Positions 34,724 to 43,698 of a stretch of 64,000 nucleotides of DNA are shown here, piece by piece. Position 1 is the first letter of the stretch. The number at the start of each line of letters is the position of its first letter. Both the position numbers and the translations under genes were made by a program. This DNA comes from Furfurilactobacillus milii. GTDB lineage: Bacteria > Bacillota > Bacilli > Lactobacillales > Lactobacillaceae. Location of the stretch: NCBI RefSeq assembly GCF_009864005.1, contig NZ_WEZQ01000005.1, positions 310,408-374,407 of the forward strand, given 5' to 3'. The notes beneath the pieces are model-generated. The model ran no database searches. It saw nothing but the letters and a program-made list of their open reading frames with translations, and was not told where the DNA came from.

Positions 34724-36187
34724 TTAGCGACGGCGTTTGTTCTTCTTAAGCCGCTTCTTTTTATTCTTCTTTGTTTGACGGACCATTCGGTTAACCGCCA
34801 TTTTGCCTAAACGACCTGACATTCCAGAACCGCTGCCCATCATGCCGCCTAAACCACCTGGCACCATTTGGTCCAACGCACCCATATTACCGTTAGACAT
34901 CTGTTTCATCATCTTTTTCATTTGATCAAACTGCTTAATCATCCGGTTGACTTCTTGAACAGGTCGACCAGCCCCAGCAGCAATTCGACGGCGACGACTC
35001 GGGTTTAACACCTCGGGATGTTCACGCTCTTGTGGCGTCATCGAATACACTGTCGCACGCATGTGGGCAAGATCCTTAGGGTCAATTTGGGCATTGGCGA
35101 GCGCAGGATTGTTAGCCAATCCTGGAATCATTTTCATGATACTCTCCATGCCACCCATTTTGTTCATCTGGTCCATTTGATCGAGAAAATCGTTAAAGTC
35201 AAACGAATTTTCCCGCATCTTTTGTTCCAAATCAGCAGCTTGCTTCTCATCAGAAACTTGTTGAGCCTTTTCAATCAGGGTAAGCATATCCCCCATACCC
35301 AAGATTCGTGAGGCCATTCGGTCTGGATGGAAAGTATCCAGATCGGACATCTTTTCGCCTTCACCAACGAACTTAATTGGCTTGCCAGTCACGGCCCGAA
35401 TTGACAGTGCAGCACCACCACGCGTATCACCATCCAGCTTGGTCAGGACGACACCGGTAATATCCAGTTTGTCATTAAATCCAGTCGCCGTATTGACCGC
35501 ATTTTGACCGGTCATCGCATCGACAACCAGCAAAATTTCAGTTGGATTAGCTAGCTTTTTAATGTTAGCCAGTTCATCCATCAGCTGTTCATCAATTTGC
35601 AAACGACCAGCCGTATCGATAATCACGTAATCGTTTTTATCGGCTTCGGCCTTCGCCAAACCTTGGCGAACAATTTCCACGGGATCAACATCAGTCCCTA
35701 ATTGGAAGACTGGAACATCAATTTGTTGAGCAACTTGTTCCAACTGATCAATCGCGGCGGGACGGTAAACATCGGCCGCAATGAATAATGGTCGAGCGTG
35801 TTGTTCAGTCTTCAACTTATTGGCTAACTTACCAGCAGTCGTGGTCTTCCCGGCCCCTTGAAGACCAACCATCATAATAATTGTTGGAATTTTTGGTGCC
35901 TTATTTAATTCTGAAGCATCAGAACCCATCGTTTTTGTGAGTTCTTCGTTCACAATTTTGACAATTTGTTGAGCTGGATTCAAACCATCCAGCACTTTAC
36001 TACCCATGGCACGATCACGTACCGTTTTAACAAATGTTTTAACAACATCAAAATTAACATCAGCTTCCAACAAGGCAAGCCGAATTTCCCGCATGGTTTC
36101 ACGAAGGTCACTTTCAGAGACCTTGCCCTTACCACGCAGTGTTTTCATTGCATTTTGTAATCGTTCAGTAAGCCCTTCAAAGGCCAT
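34724..36187 (-). CDS. ffh: Signal recognition particle protein Ffh
   Basis: SRP54 GTPase that binds signal sequences on ribosomes and delivers them to FtsY. The 487-aa protein has the N domain, then the G domain with GLQGAGKTTTAGKLA, DTAGRLQ and TKLDGDTRGG. The Met-rich M domain (about 300-440) holds the RRRRIAAGAGRPVQEVNR RNA-binding segment. The tail is Gly/Met- then Lys/Arg-rich. GGAGG precedes the ATG. ylxM is just upstream, and FtsY, its receptor, is about 1 kb further on. Confidence 0.97.
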   Translation of the reverse strand: MAFEGLTERLQNAMKTLRGKGKVSESDLRETMREIRLALLEADVNFDVVKTFVKTVRDRAMGSKVLDGLNPAQQIVKIVNEELTKTMGSDASELNKAPKIPTIIMMVGLQGAGKTTTAGKLANKLKTEQHARPLFIAADVYRPAAIDQLEQVAQQIDVPVFQLGTDVDPVEIVRQGLAKAEADKNDYVIIDTAGRLQIDEQLMDELANIKKLANPTEILLVVDAMTGQNAVNTATGFNDKLDITGVVLTKLDGDTRGGAALSIRAVTGKPIKFVGEGEKMSDLDTFHPDRMASRILGMGDMLTLIEKAQQVSDEKQAADLEQKMRENSFDFNDFLDQMDQMNKMGGMESIMKMIPGLANNPALANAQIDPKDLAHMRATVYSMTPQEREHPEVLNPSRRRRIAAGAGRPVQEVNRMIKQFDQMKKMMKQMSNGNMGALDQMVPGGLGGMMGSGSGMSGRLGKMAVNRMVRQTKKNKKKRLKKNKRRR

Positions 36188-36225
36188 GTGTCATTCCTCC
36201 ATCGTCAGCGACTCTGAATAATTGC

Positions 36226-36573
36226 TTATTCAGAATCGCTTTCTGTTGTTTCAAGTCGGTCAGCTAACTGAATTAGCTGTTTGTCGCTAGGATATGCGCG
36301 TCGTACATAACCGGAAATTTCATCAGCCACCTGATTACGTTTGAGAAAATCACTAAATAGATGCAATTTTTGCTCGTAACCTTCCAGAATTTTTTCTGTT
36401 CGTTTAATATTGTCATAAACGGCTTGGCGACTTACGTCAAAGTTTTCTGCAATTTCGCCAAGAGAATAATCATCGCCGTAATATTGTTCAATATAAGCTT
36501 TTTGTTTTTCCGTCAGTAACGGTTCATAAAACTCAAATAATGAATTTATGCGATCATTTTTTGCGATTTCCAT
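36226..36573 (-). CDS. ylxM: YlxM/p13-like SRP-associated DNA-binding protein
   Basis: A 115-aa helix-turn-helix protein of the UPF0122 family. [17 protein letters not shown] and [17 protein letters not shown] match Bacillus YlxM closely. In streptococci YlxM binds SRP components and stimulates Ffh GTPase; the HTH looks like sigma-70 region 4. The ATG at 36573 matches the family start, though its ribosome binding site is weak. It is 38 bases before ffh, the usual arrangement. Confidence 0.93.
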   Translation of the reverse strand: MEIAKNDRINSLFEFYEPLLTEKQKAYIEQYYGDDYSLGEIAENFDVSRQAVYDNIKRTEKILEGYEQKLHLFSDFLKRNQVADEISGYVRRAYPSDKQLIQLADRLETTESDSE

Positions 36574-36665
36574 CTTTCCACGCACCCTTCATTATTCCCG
36601 ATACCGTAATAGTTTAACATTTTGACTCACTAAAGAACACTGCACAGCCACGTCAATCAAAAGAA

Positions 36666-36989
36666 TTAGTTCTTTTTGGGCGATTTGTCCGGCATCAACC
36701 GTTTATGCCCTTGCTCATCATAAACACGGTGCTGATCAATTCTTAGTTTGGCTGTTATGGCCTCACCCAAATCGACGTGTTCCATCTCAGCAATGCCCGG
36801 TAGGAAAATTGCAACATCGGCCAATTCTTCAATAATGTTGTCCTGATCTTTTTTCAAAGTAGCCTCAAATAGTTCGCTTGTTTCACTGTACAATTGTAAA
36901 AGTTCAAACCGCACATCAGTCGTGTTCCAGTTATGAGCTGCCTTATTAGCCATAATTGCCTGTTGTAGCATTGTCGTATCAATTTCCAT
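36666..36989 (-). CDS. MazG-like nucleotide pyrophosphohydrolase
   Basis: A 107-aa all-alpha NTP-PPase-like protein. The pattern ELLQLYSETSELFEA then IIEELADVAIFLPGI gives the ExxE and ExxD metal-binding acidic pairs. Such enzymes hydrolyse dNTPs or other NTPs to the monophosphate and clean damaged nucleotides; the substrate here is not predictable. It is short compared with full MazG and lies upstream of ylxM-ffh. Its ribosome binding site is weak. Confidence 0.78.
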   Translation of the reverse strand: MEIDTTMLQQAIMANKAAHNWNTTDVRFELLQLYSETSELFEATLKKDQDNIIEELADVAIFLPGIAEMEHVDLGEAITAKLRIDQHRVYDEQGHKRLMPDKSPKKN

Positions 36990-37072
36990 ATTATTGCCCC
37001 GCGTAAATCATCGCTTGAAATCAAAAAAATTTTTCAACAAATAGTTTACCCTTTGCACTGATAACATTGCAA

Positions 37073-37101
37073 TTGACGAAGACAATCGAAACCACTAGTA
37101 T
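37073..37101 (+). promoter_or_regulatory. Promoter of the tRNA-Arg gene
   Basis: TTGACG (37073-37078) and TAGTAT (37096-37101) with a 17-base spacer, 21 bases before the tRNA. Confidence 0.6.
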
Positions 37102-37121
37102 TAGTAGTGTAATCAAGTTAT

Positions 37122-37195
37122 GCACGAGTGGCGCAACTGGATAGCGTATTGGTCCTCGAAACCAAGGGTTGTGGGTTCGAACCCCACCTCGTGCA
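37122..37195 (+). tRNA. tRNA-Arg (anticodon TCG) with C at position 33
   Basis: Complete cloverleaf of 74 bases: acceptor GCACGAG/CTCGTGC, D-stem GCGC/GCGT, anticodon stem TTGGT/ACCAA, 5-base variable loop, T-arm GTGGG/CCCAC with TTCGAAC. The discriminator is A and CCA is not encoded. The seven-base anticodon loop is CCTCGAA, giving anticodon TCG at 37156-37158. That reads arginine CGA, but the base before it is C, not the near-universal U33. The short variable loop excludes tRNA-Ser, so a CGA serine anticodon is rejected. A good promoter and terminator flank it. Confidence 0.9.
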
Positions 37196-37206
37196 TCGAT
37201 ATAAGA

Positions 37207-37246
37207 AAAGAAGGATTGTCGACATTGCCGGCAGTCCTTCTTTTTA
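37207..37246. terminator. Bidirectional terminator between tRNA-Arg and ftsY
   Basis: AAGAAGGATTG pairs with CAGTCCTTCTT (one G-T step) and is followed by TTTT. It serves both the tRNA and the convergent ftsY. Confidence 0.8.
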
Positions 37247-37282
37247 TTGTTTTTATAATTAACGCTTAATTTAAAAACCTGA

Positions 37283-38941
37283 CTATTCTTTAATCAATCC
37301 TTTAAACAGTCCGTAAACGAATTCGTTTGCATCAAATGGTCGCAGATCGTTGACTTGTTCGCCCAGACCAACAAATTTAACGGGTAAATGCATTTCATTT
37401 CTGATTGCCAACACGATACCACCTTTAGCAGTACCGTCAAGCTTCGTCAATACAATACCAGTAACGGCTGTAATCTCGCCAAACGTCTTTGCTTGGTTCA
37501 ACGCATTTTGACCTGTTGTGGCATCTAGCACGAGTAAGACCTCATGCGGAGCCTCAGGAATTTCACGCGTTAACACACGCTTCATTTTTGACAACTCGTT
37601 CATCAAATTAACTTTGTTTTGCAAACGACCAGCCGTATCAACCATCAAAATATCAAAGTGTTCATCTTTTGCGCGTTGCACTGCGTCAAAAACAACTGCG
37701 GCTGGGTCACTACGTTCAGGTAACGCCACTACGGGAACGCCATCGCGTTGTCCCCATACTTGTAACTGTTCAATGGCACCAGCACGAAAAGTATCGGCCG
37801 CAGCCAACAAAACTTTTTTACCTTGTTGCTTGTACATGTTAGCCATTTTCCCGACCGTTGTGGTTTTCCCAACCCCGTTGACACCAACGAAGAAGATGAC
37901 GGTAGGTCCACTTTTAGCCATGTTGACGGCAATGTTTTCGTCAGCACCATCCTGATCGTATAAGTTGACTAACTTTTCTACGATCACGTTTTCAACATCC
38001 TGTTGCTTTTTCGCATTTTTCAATTTAACTTCGTCGCGAAGCTCATCGGTTATCTGAACTGCAGTATTGAAACCAACATCAGCGCCGATCAGCGTTTCTT
38101 CAAGATCATCAAAGAAATCTTCATCAACAGACCGGAAATTAGCTAAGAACGCATTTAAACGATCACCAAGCGTCTTACGCGACTTGGCTAATCCCTGATC
38201 ATAAAGTTCAGCATCCGTTCGCGTATCTGTCGCTGACTCAGATGCTTCACTCGACTCAGACTCAGATACGTTATTTTCGGAGACACTGACAGATGTACTG
38301 ATAACAGACTCACCCGTAACTGACTGACTGGCTTGTTCACTTTGAGACGCTAATTCAGATGCTCGTTGTTCTGATGCGCTTTTTTCAGCAGCATCTGCGC
38401 TCAGTGAAGCGGTCCGATGTGCCAATTGACGAGCCGCCGCTATCGAATTAGCGACAGACTGCCGCGCCGTCAGGCCACTTGTAACGTTGCTACTAGCAAC
38501 GGCCGACTTTGCCTCAGACGGTTGGCTGTCCGTTAACGAGGAAACACTTGCAGTTGATTGTTGATGGTCTTCGTTTCTGTCTAAGTCCGCGTTTAAGCCA
38601 GATTTTTGTGCAGAAGCATCGTTGCTCTCGTCAGTTACTAATGAGGCGTCACTAGATGCCGCAGTGCTTCCTGTTACCGATTCCATCGCTTCATCCGGCT
38701 CACCGTGTTGGCTGTTAGCCGATGAAGGCGTCTGCGAATAATGGCCAGACTGGCTATCATGATCCTGACTAGGCTCAATGGAGGTTGCTATTTTAACTCG
38801 TTCAGAGTCGGAATTAGCAGCTTGAGCAGATTCTGAACCGACCGCCGATTGCGAGGCCGTTTCAGAATTTTCACTGGCCTGACCTGAGTCTTTTTTATTT
38901 TCTTCAGCGTTTCGACGACGAAAAATATCAAATAGTCCCAT
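37283..38941 (-). CDS. ftsY: Signal recognition particle receptor FtsY
   Basis: SRP receptor GTPase docking Ffh-ribosome complexes at the membrane. The NG domain fills about 245-552, with G1 GVNGVGKTT (353-361), DTAGRLQNKVNLM and TKLDGTAKGG. In front lies an acidic, Ser/Ala/Gln-rich A domain of about 240 residues behind the start MGLFDIFRRR; the total of 552 aa is well above the roughly 330 of Bacillus FtsY. That region is probably disordered and membrane-associated. It is co-oriented with smc (27-base gap) and rnc. Confidence 0.95.
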   Translation of the reverse strand: MGLFDIFRRRNAEENKKDSGQASENSETASQSAVGSESAQAANSDSERVKIATSIEPSQDHDSQSGHYSQTPSSANSQHGEPDEAMESVTGSTAASSDASLVTDESNDASAQKSGLNADLDRNEDHQQSTASVSSLTDSQPSEAKSAVASSNVTSGLTARQSVANSIAAARQLAHRTASLSADAAEKSASEQRASELASQSEQASQSVTGESVISTSVSVSENNVSESESSEASESATDTRTDAELYDQGLAKSRKTLGDRLNAFLANFRSVDEDFFDDLEETLIGADVGFNTAVQITDELRDEVKLKNAKKQQDVENVIVEKLVNLYDQDGADENIAVNMAKSGPTVIFFVGVNGVGKTTTVGKMANMYKQQGKKVLLAAADTFRAGAIEQLQVWGQRDGVPVVALPERSDPAAVVFDAVQRAKDEHFDILMVDTAGRLQNKVNLMNELSKMKRVLTREIPEAPHEVLLVLDATTGQNALNQAKTFGEITAVTGIVLTKLDGTAKGGIVLAIRNEMHLPVKFVGLGEQVNDLRPFDANEFVYGLFKGLIKE

Positions 38942-38968
38942 TTCTTCACCTTCTCAAATTTAAATTTA

Positions 38969-41900
38969 TTATGACACAGCTTCAACATCATCGAGAGAAA
39001 CCGAAACCATTTTTGAAACACCCGATTCCTGCATAGTGACCCCGTACAGCACGTTTGCGTTCACCATTGTGCCTTTGCGATGTGTAATGACAATGAATTG
39101 TGTATCACCCGCAAAATCGCGCAGATAACGGGCAAACCGCGTAACATTGGCTTCGTCCAAGGCCGCTTCTGTCTCGTCGAGAATTGCAAACGGAACGGGC
39201 CGCACGTCAAGAATCGCAAACAAGAGTGTAATCGCAGTCAAGGCTCTCTCACCGCCTGAAAGCAAACTCATTCGCTGGAACTTCTTGCCAGGTGGCTGTG
39301 CCATGATGTCGATTCCAGTCGTCAATAAGTGTTCCGGATCAGTTAGAACGAGTTGCGCCTTACCACCACCAAACATCTGGACGAAAATCTTGCTGAAAGC
39401 CTTGGCCACGTCATCAAACGCTTGTTTGAATCGCGTCTGAACTTCTCCGTCCATTTCTGTCATAGTTTCCTGTAACTGCTGTTGGCTGGTCAATAAATCT
39501 GACTGTTGGCGTGCCAAGAAATCATAACGTTCTGAAACACGCTGGTATTCGTCAATCGCGCCAATATTCACATCACCAATTTCATCCAAACCACGCTTGA
39601 GTAGCTTCAACTGCTTTCTAATCTCATTCGGATCGAGGTCATTCAAACCAGCTTGAGCATCTTCGAAACTCAATTGATAGGTTTCGCTCAACGTATTTAA
39701 ATCATTATCTAACAATGTTTCCAGTCGGGATTGACGGGCACTCAAATCATTCATCTCACTCAGAGATGCACGTTGAAGCCCCTGAATCCTCGTTAACTCG
39801 GCATCGCCAGTCGTTAATTGATCACTCAATTCCGTCAAGTCAGCATTTGTTTGTTTTAACTGCTTCACAACTTGCTTAACTTCGGCCTGCGATTTGGTCA
39901 ATTGAGCAGCAACTTCACTCATTGACATCCCCGAAACCGATTGGCTCGTTTGCAACGATTTCAAACGATCAGATAATGATTGCTGACGGTCAGTAAGATC
40001 CTTCAAGGATTGCACGCCCCGCTGGTAATCAGCTTCTTTAGCAGCTAATTGCGCTTTAGCAGTCGCTAACCAAGTCATCTTTTCTTGTAACTGAGTCGCT
40101 TTCGTTTCATCGTCTGCCGTTAAACTCGTCAAGTCCCGTTGTGCTTGTTCACGTTGTTCTTTGATTGTCGCCAGCTGTTGCTCAGTTGCAACTGTGTTGG
40201 ACCTGTTCTTTGCTAACTGTGATTCATAATCAGCTGCATCCTGAACCTGTTGGTCACGTTCAAACTGACTAGCAGAAAGCTTTCGCTTGGCTTCCTTAAT
40301 TTTATCACCGAGCAGCTCTAATTGACCTGATTGCTGCTGAACCTGAGTATCAGCATCGTTCATTTGATTTCGTAAGTCTGTCCCCGTGCTAGCCATGGCG
40401 TCGACTTGTGATTGTAAATCAGCAACATGTTGTTCCTGTTGATCCAATTTGGCCTGCATTTCTGCAATAGCCGCTGTCAGTTCATCACGTTCAGCGCGCT
40501 GGCTTAATAGACCTGCCTGAGCATTTCGATTGGCCCCACCAGTAATCGAACCACTGGCATTCATGACCTGACCATCTTGTGTGACGATTCTAAAGCGATG
40601 ACCAGCGATGTTCGCAATCGCAATCGCAGCATCTAAATCAGTTGCAACAACAGTGGTTCCCAGCAAATGATCGATGACTGGCTCCAATGACTGATCAAAC
40701 GTCACTAATTCCGCCGCCAAGCCGACATACCCGTTGGTGGATGAAACTGCTGACAGCTGTGCTGATGACAGTCGACGGCCATGGATGGTCGTTAATGGCA
40801 GAAAGGTTGCTCGCCCGGCTCGTTTCTGGGTCAAATAATGCACTGCATCACGGGCTGTCTGCTCATCACGAACAACTAATTGCTGTAATTGAGCTCCTAA
40901 AGCCGTTTCAATGGCCTTGACCAAATCCTTAGGTACGGTGATGAGATCCGCCACTGAACCGATTAAGCCACTAAACTTGTTTCGTTGCTTCAAAATCGCC
41001 TTAACACCTTGATAAAAACCAGCGTGCTCCTCATTCAAAGCTGCCAGACTATCCGCACGGGCCTTGGCCCGTTGTTGCACGCCTAACGCGTTGTACCAAT
41101 TTTTTTGTGCTTTTTCAAAGGCTTCTGTAAGCTCATGGTACTTATCACCAGCATCCTTAAAGCTAGCACGTACTTTGTCCTGATTGGATTTACTAACACT
41201 CAGTTGAGCTGCTAATTGATCACGCTGGGCCGTTAATTGATCCAATTCTGCACGGGCTTTGCCAGCTTCATCCGAAAGGTGGGCGCGGGCCTGACCACCT
41301 TGCTCATGTTCCCGTTCCAAATAATGCAACTCATTGTGCAAGGTTGTCAGTGACTGCATTTGCTCAATGTATGCGTCTTGTAACTGACTAATTTTGCTTT
41401 CTAACGTTACTTGTTGCTGTTTGTTTTGCCCATCTTTAAGGCCTGCAACGACACTACTGGCTTCGTCAATGGCCTGTTGTTGAGTAGCAATAGCCGCCTT
41501 TAAAGTATCGTTATCAGCACTCACTTTTTGTGCATTTGTCTTTGCTTCGCTTAGTGCATGTTGCACTTCTTCCAACTGTTGCTGTTGAAAGGCTGTTTTA
41601 GTGCTGGCATTAGTCCGTTGACCCGTTAACCGCTCAACTTGCTGCGTAAGTGTTAACTGTTTGTTCTGCAAAGCATCTTTTTTGTTCAGCAATTCTGTTT
41701 GATGCTGTTTCATCTTTGCGACAGCTTGCGTTTGGTCTTTTACTTGTTGCTCATAGTCACTCACAAGCATCTTGGCCTGGGTCATTTTCTGATCGACCTC
41801 GTGCTTAGCGCGTCGATTATCCTGAATTTCAATAACCAATCTAGATTTATCCAAATCGTCAAACCGGTGCTTTTGATCAAGATAGTCCTTAGCCATGGCA

Positions 41901-42526
41901 CTTTGCTCAGCCAACGGTTCCATCTGGCTTTCCAGTTCCGCAATAATATCATTGACCCGGTTCAAATACTCGCGAGTCGTGCCTAATTCTTTTTCAGCCT
42001 TGTCCTTATTTTGCTTGTACTTATAGACACCGGCTACTTCTTCGATAATTGTGCGGCGGTCTTCCGGTTTACTATTAAAAACGGCTTCAACACGCCCCTG
42101 ACTAATAATCGAAAATGATTCTCGACCTAAGCCAGTATCCATGAATAAACTAACAACGTCACGAAGCCGACACTGATTACCATTGATCCGATACTCAGAC
42201 TCCCCGTTACGAAAAAGACGCCGTGTAACGCGAACTTCAGCATAATCACTCTTTAGATAATGATCACTGTTATCAAACGTAATCGAGACTTCCGCCCGGT
42301 TAAGTGGCTTTCGGTTCGCTGCGCCGGCAAAAATCACGTCAGTCATTTTGGTTCCACGAAGATCACGCGCAGACTGCTCGCCTAAAACCCAACGGATGGC
42401 TTCAATAATATTACTTTTACCGCTTCCGTTCGGGCCGACGATACCAGTCATGCCCGGCATAAATTCAATTTTTGTCTTATCAGCAAACGATTTAAAGCCG
42501 CTGATCTCTAAGGCCTTTAATTTCAT
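38969..42526 (-). CDS. smc: Chromosome segregation protein SMC
   Basis: Condensin ATPase of 1185 aa that compacts and segregates the chromosome with ScpA and ScpB. The N-terminal head has Walker A GPNGSGKSN (32-40). Two long coiled coils flank a hinge (about 500-670, with GLAAELVTFD and GGANRNAQAGLLSQ at its end). The C-terminal head has the signature LLSGGERALTAI and Walker B FAILDETEAALDEAN. It lies between rnc and ftsY, the standard rnc-smc-ftsY order. Confidence 0.97.
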   Translation of the reverse strand: MKLKALEISGFKSFADKTKIEFMPGMTGIVGPNGSGKSNIIEAIRWVLGEQSARDLRGTKMTDVIFAGAANRKPLNRAEVSITFDNSDHYLKSDYAEVRVTRRLFRNGESEYRINGNQCRLRDVVSLFMDTGLGRESFSIISQGRVEAVFNSKPEDRRTIIEEVAGVYKYKQNKDKAEKELGTTREYLNRVNDIIAELESQMEPLAEQSAMAKDYLDQKHRFDDLDKSRLVIEIQDNRRAKHEVDQKMTQAKMLVSDYEQQVKDQTQAVAKMKQHQTELLNKKDALQNKQLTLTQQVERLTGQRTNASTKTAFQQQQLEEVQHALSEAKTNAQKVSADNDTLKAAIATQQQAIDEASSVVAGLKDGQNKQQQVTLESKISQLQDAYIEQMQSLTTLHNELHYLEREHEQGGQARAHLSDEAGKARAELDQLTAQRDQLAAQLSVSKSNQDKVRASFKDAGDKYHELTEAFEKAQKNWYNALGVQQRAKARADSLAALNEEHAGFYQGVKAILKQRNKFSGLIGSVADLITVPKDLVKAIETALGAQLQQLVVRDEQTARDAVHYLTQKRAGRATFLPLTTIHGRRLSSAQLSAVSSTNGYVGLAAELVTFDQSLEPVIDHLLGTTVVATDLDAAIAIANIAGHRFRIVTQDGQVMNASGSITGGANRNAQAGLLSQRAERDELTAAIAEMQAKLDQQEQHVADLQSQVDAMASTGTDLRNQMNDADTQVQQQSGQLELLGDKIKEAKRKLSASQFERDQQVQDAADYESQLAKNRSNTVATEQQLATIKEQREQAQRDLTSLTADDETKATQLQEKMTWLATAKAQLAAKEADYQRGVQSLKDLTDRQQSLSDRLKSLQTSQSVSGMSMSEVAAQLTKSQAEVKQVVKQLKQTNADLTELSDQLTTGDAELTRIQGLQRASLSEMNDLSARQSRLETLLDNDLNTLSETYQLSFEDAQAGLNDLDPNEIRKQLKLLKRGLDEIGDVNIGAIDEYQRVSERYDFLARQQSDLLTSQQQLQETMTEMDGEVQTRFKQAFDDVAKAFSKIFVQMFGGGKAQLVLTDPEHLLTTGIDIMAQPPGKKFQRMSLLSGGERALTAITLLFAILDVRPVPFAILDETEAALDEANVTRFARYLRDFAGDTQFIVITHRKGTMVNANVLYGVTMQESGVSKMVSVSLDDVEAVS

Positions 42527-42544
42527 GCAACATCCATCCGTTAA

Positions 42545-43279
42545 TTAATCGAGTTCGTCCTTACCATGCGTCACTAAGGTTTCTTGTTGACCACGAAGGC
42601 TTTGAAGTGCTTGTAACGCAGCGGCTTGTTCCGCATTTTTCTTTGATTTACCGGTGCCTTCACCAATAATCTTTTGATCTGCAGCAACGGTCATCGTAAA
42701 GTTGCGATCGTTTTCGGGGCCATCTTCACGTTTAAGCTCGTAATCAATAATGACATCGCCATCGCGTTGTAGCCATTCCTGCAATGCCGTTTTATAGTCA
42801 ATCGCATGATCGAACCAGCCTGCATCAAGTTTGGGAAAAATAACCTTTGTGATAAAGGCAACAACGGCATCTTTGCCTTGGTCCAAATACAATGCGCCAA
42901 TAAAGGATTCAAAAATATCACAAAGTAATGATGAGCGGTGACGGGCACCCTCTTTTTCTTCTCCGCGACCCAAACGGATGTATTGATCAAAATGGCACTC
43001 TAGTGCAAACTTGGCAAAACTAGCCTCTTGAACCATTGCCGCACGTAGCCGTGTCAACTTACCTTGTGGCATTTCTGGATACCGCTTATAAATGTACTCT
43101 GATACGGTCAATTGAAGCACCGCATCACCTAAAAATTCAATTCGCTCATAAAACTTCAAGTTTTGATGTGGATGTTCATTTACGTAGCTGGCTTGTGTAA
43201 ACGCCTCGTCCAGTAGTTCCGGATGCTGAAAATGAATATCAAATCGTTTTGCTAACTCGTCTTCTAGTCCTGCAATCAA
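42545..43279 (-). CDS. rnc: Ribonuclease III
   Basis: Double-strand-specific endonuclease that processes rRNA precursors and regulates mRNAs. The 244-aa protein has the catalytic signature ERIEFLGDAVLQL (45-57) with its acidic residues, the second acidic site in DIFESFIGALYLD, and a C-terminal dsRNA-binding domain (about 155-225, with GTGKSKKNAEQAAA). The start is TTG, supported by AAGGAG with an 8-base spacer. smc follows after 18 bases. Confidence 0.96.
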   Translation of the reverse strand: MIAGLEDELAKRFDIHFQHPELLDEAFTQASYVNEHPHQNLKFYERIEFLGDAVLQLTVSEYIYKRYPEMPQGKLTRLRAAMVQEASFAKFALECHFDQYIRLGRGEEKEGARHRSSLLCDIFESFIGALYLDQGKDAVVAFITKVIFPKLDAGWFDHAIDYKTALQEWLQRDGDVIIDYELKREDGPENDRNFTMTVAADQKIIGEGTGKSKKNAEQAAALQALQSLRGQQETLVTHGKDELD

Positions 43280-43336
43280 TGTGAACGCTCCTTAAGTCCT
43301 ATTGTGACAATGCATTTTTACATAAACTGACTGTTT

Positions 43337-43361
43337 AAAAAAACCGCCTGTGAGGCGGCTT
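43337..43361 (-). terminator. Terminator after acpP
   Basis: On the minus strand AGCCGCC TCACA GGCGGT, a compact GC-rich hairpin, is followed by TTTTTTT. It ends the plsX-acpP transcript just before rnc. Confidence 0.9.
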
Positions 43362-43369
43362 TACCAAAC

Positions 43370-43621
43370 TTAGTCAGTTTTTTCCTGATGATCATAAATG
43401 TAATCGACCACTTGACCAATGGTCGTCAATTTTTCGGCATCATCATCCGAAATTTCGGCGCCAAAAGTATCTTCTAGTTCCATGATAAATTCAACGAAAT
43501 CAATGGAATCAGCATCTAAATCAGTTCGAAAGTTAAGGTCATTAGTAATCTTGTCCTTGCTAACTTCAAACCGGTCTTCAATAATTTTAGAGATTTTATC
43601 AAAAATTTCCTGTTTAGTCAT
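43370..43621 (-). CDS. acpP: Acyl carrier protein
   Basis: An 83-aa acidic four-helix carrier that holds fatty-acyl chains on a 4'-phosphopantetheine arm. The attachment site is Ser39 in DADSIDFVEFIM; most ACPs have DSL there, so Ile at the next place is a mild variant. It lies 77 bases after plsX, so it probably serves phospholipid acyl transfer; lactobacilli often hold a second copy in the fab cluster. It is followed by a strong terminator. Confidence 0.95.
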   Translation of the reverse strand: MTKQEIFDKISKIIEDRFEVSKDKITNDLNFRTDLDADSIDFVEFIMELEDTFGAEISDDDAEKLTTIGQVVDYIYDHQEKTD

Positions 43622-43698
43622 GTTTAACCTAGTTTCTCATAAGTGTTTTACAGTCATTTAGTCTATCGTTTTAGGGGCGAAATGTCTACCTCTCGAAG

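Noticed and set aside
37150-37165. Serine tRNA with anticodon CGA
   Set aside because: The variable loop is only five bases and shifting the anticodon breaks the anticodon stem; tRNA-Arg TCG fits better.
37518-37955. 145-codon open frame antisense to ftsY
   Set aside because: It mirrors the conserved FtsY NG-domain codons and has no translation signals.
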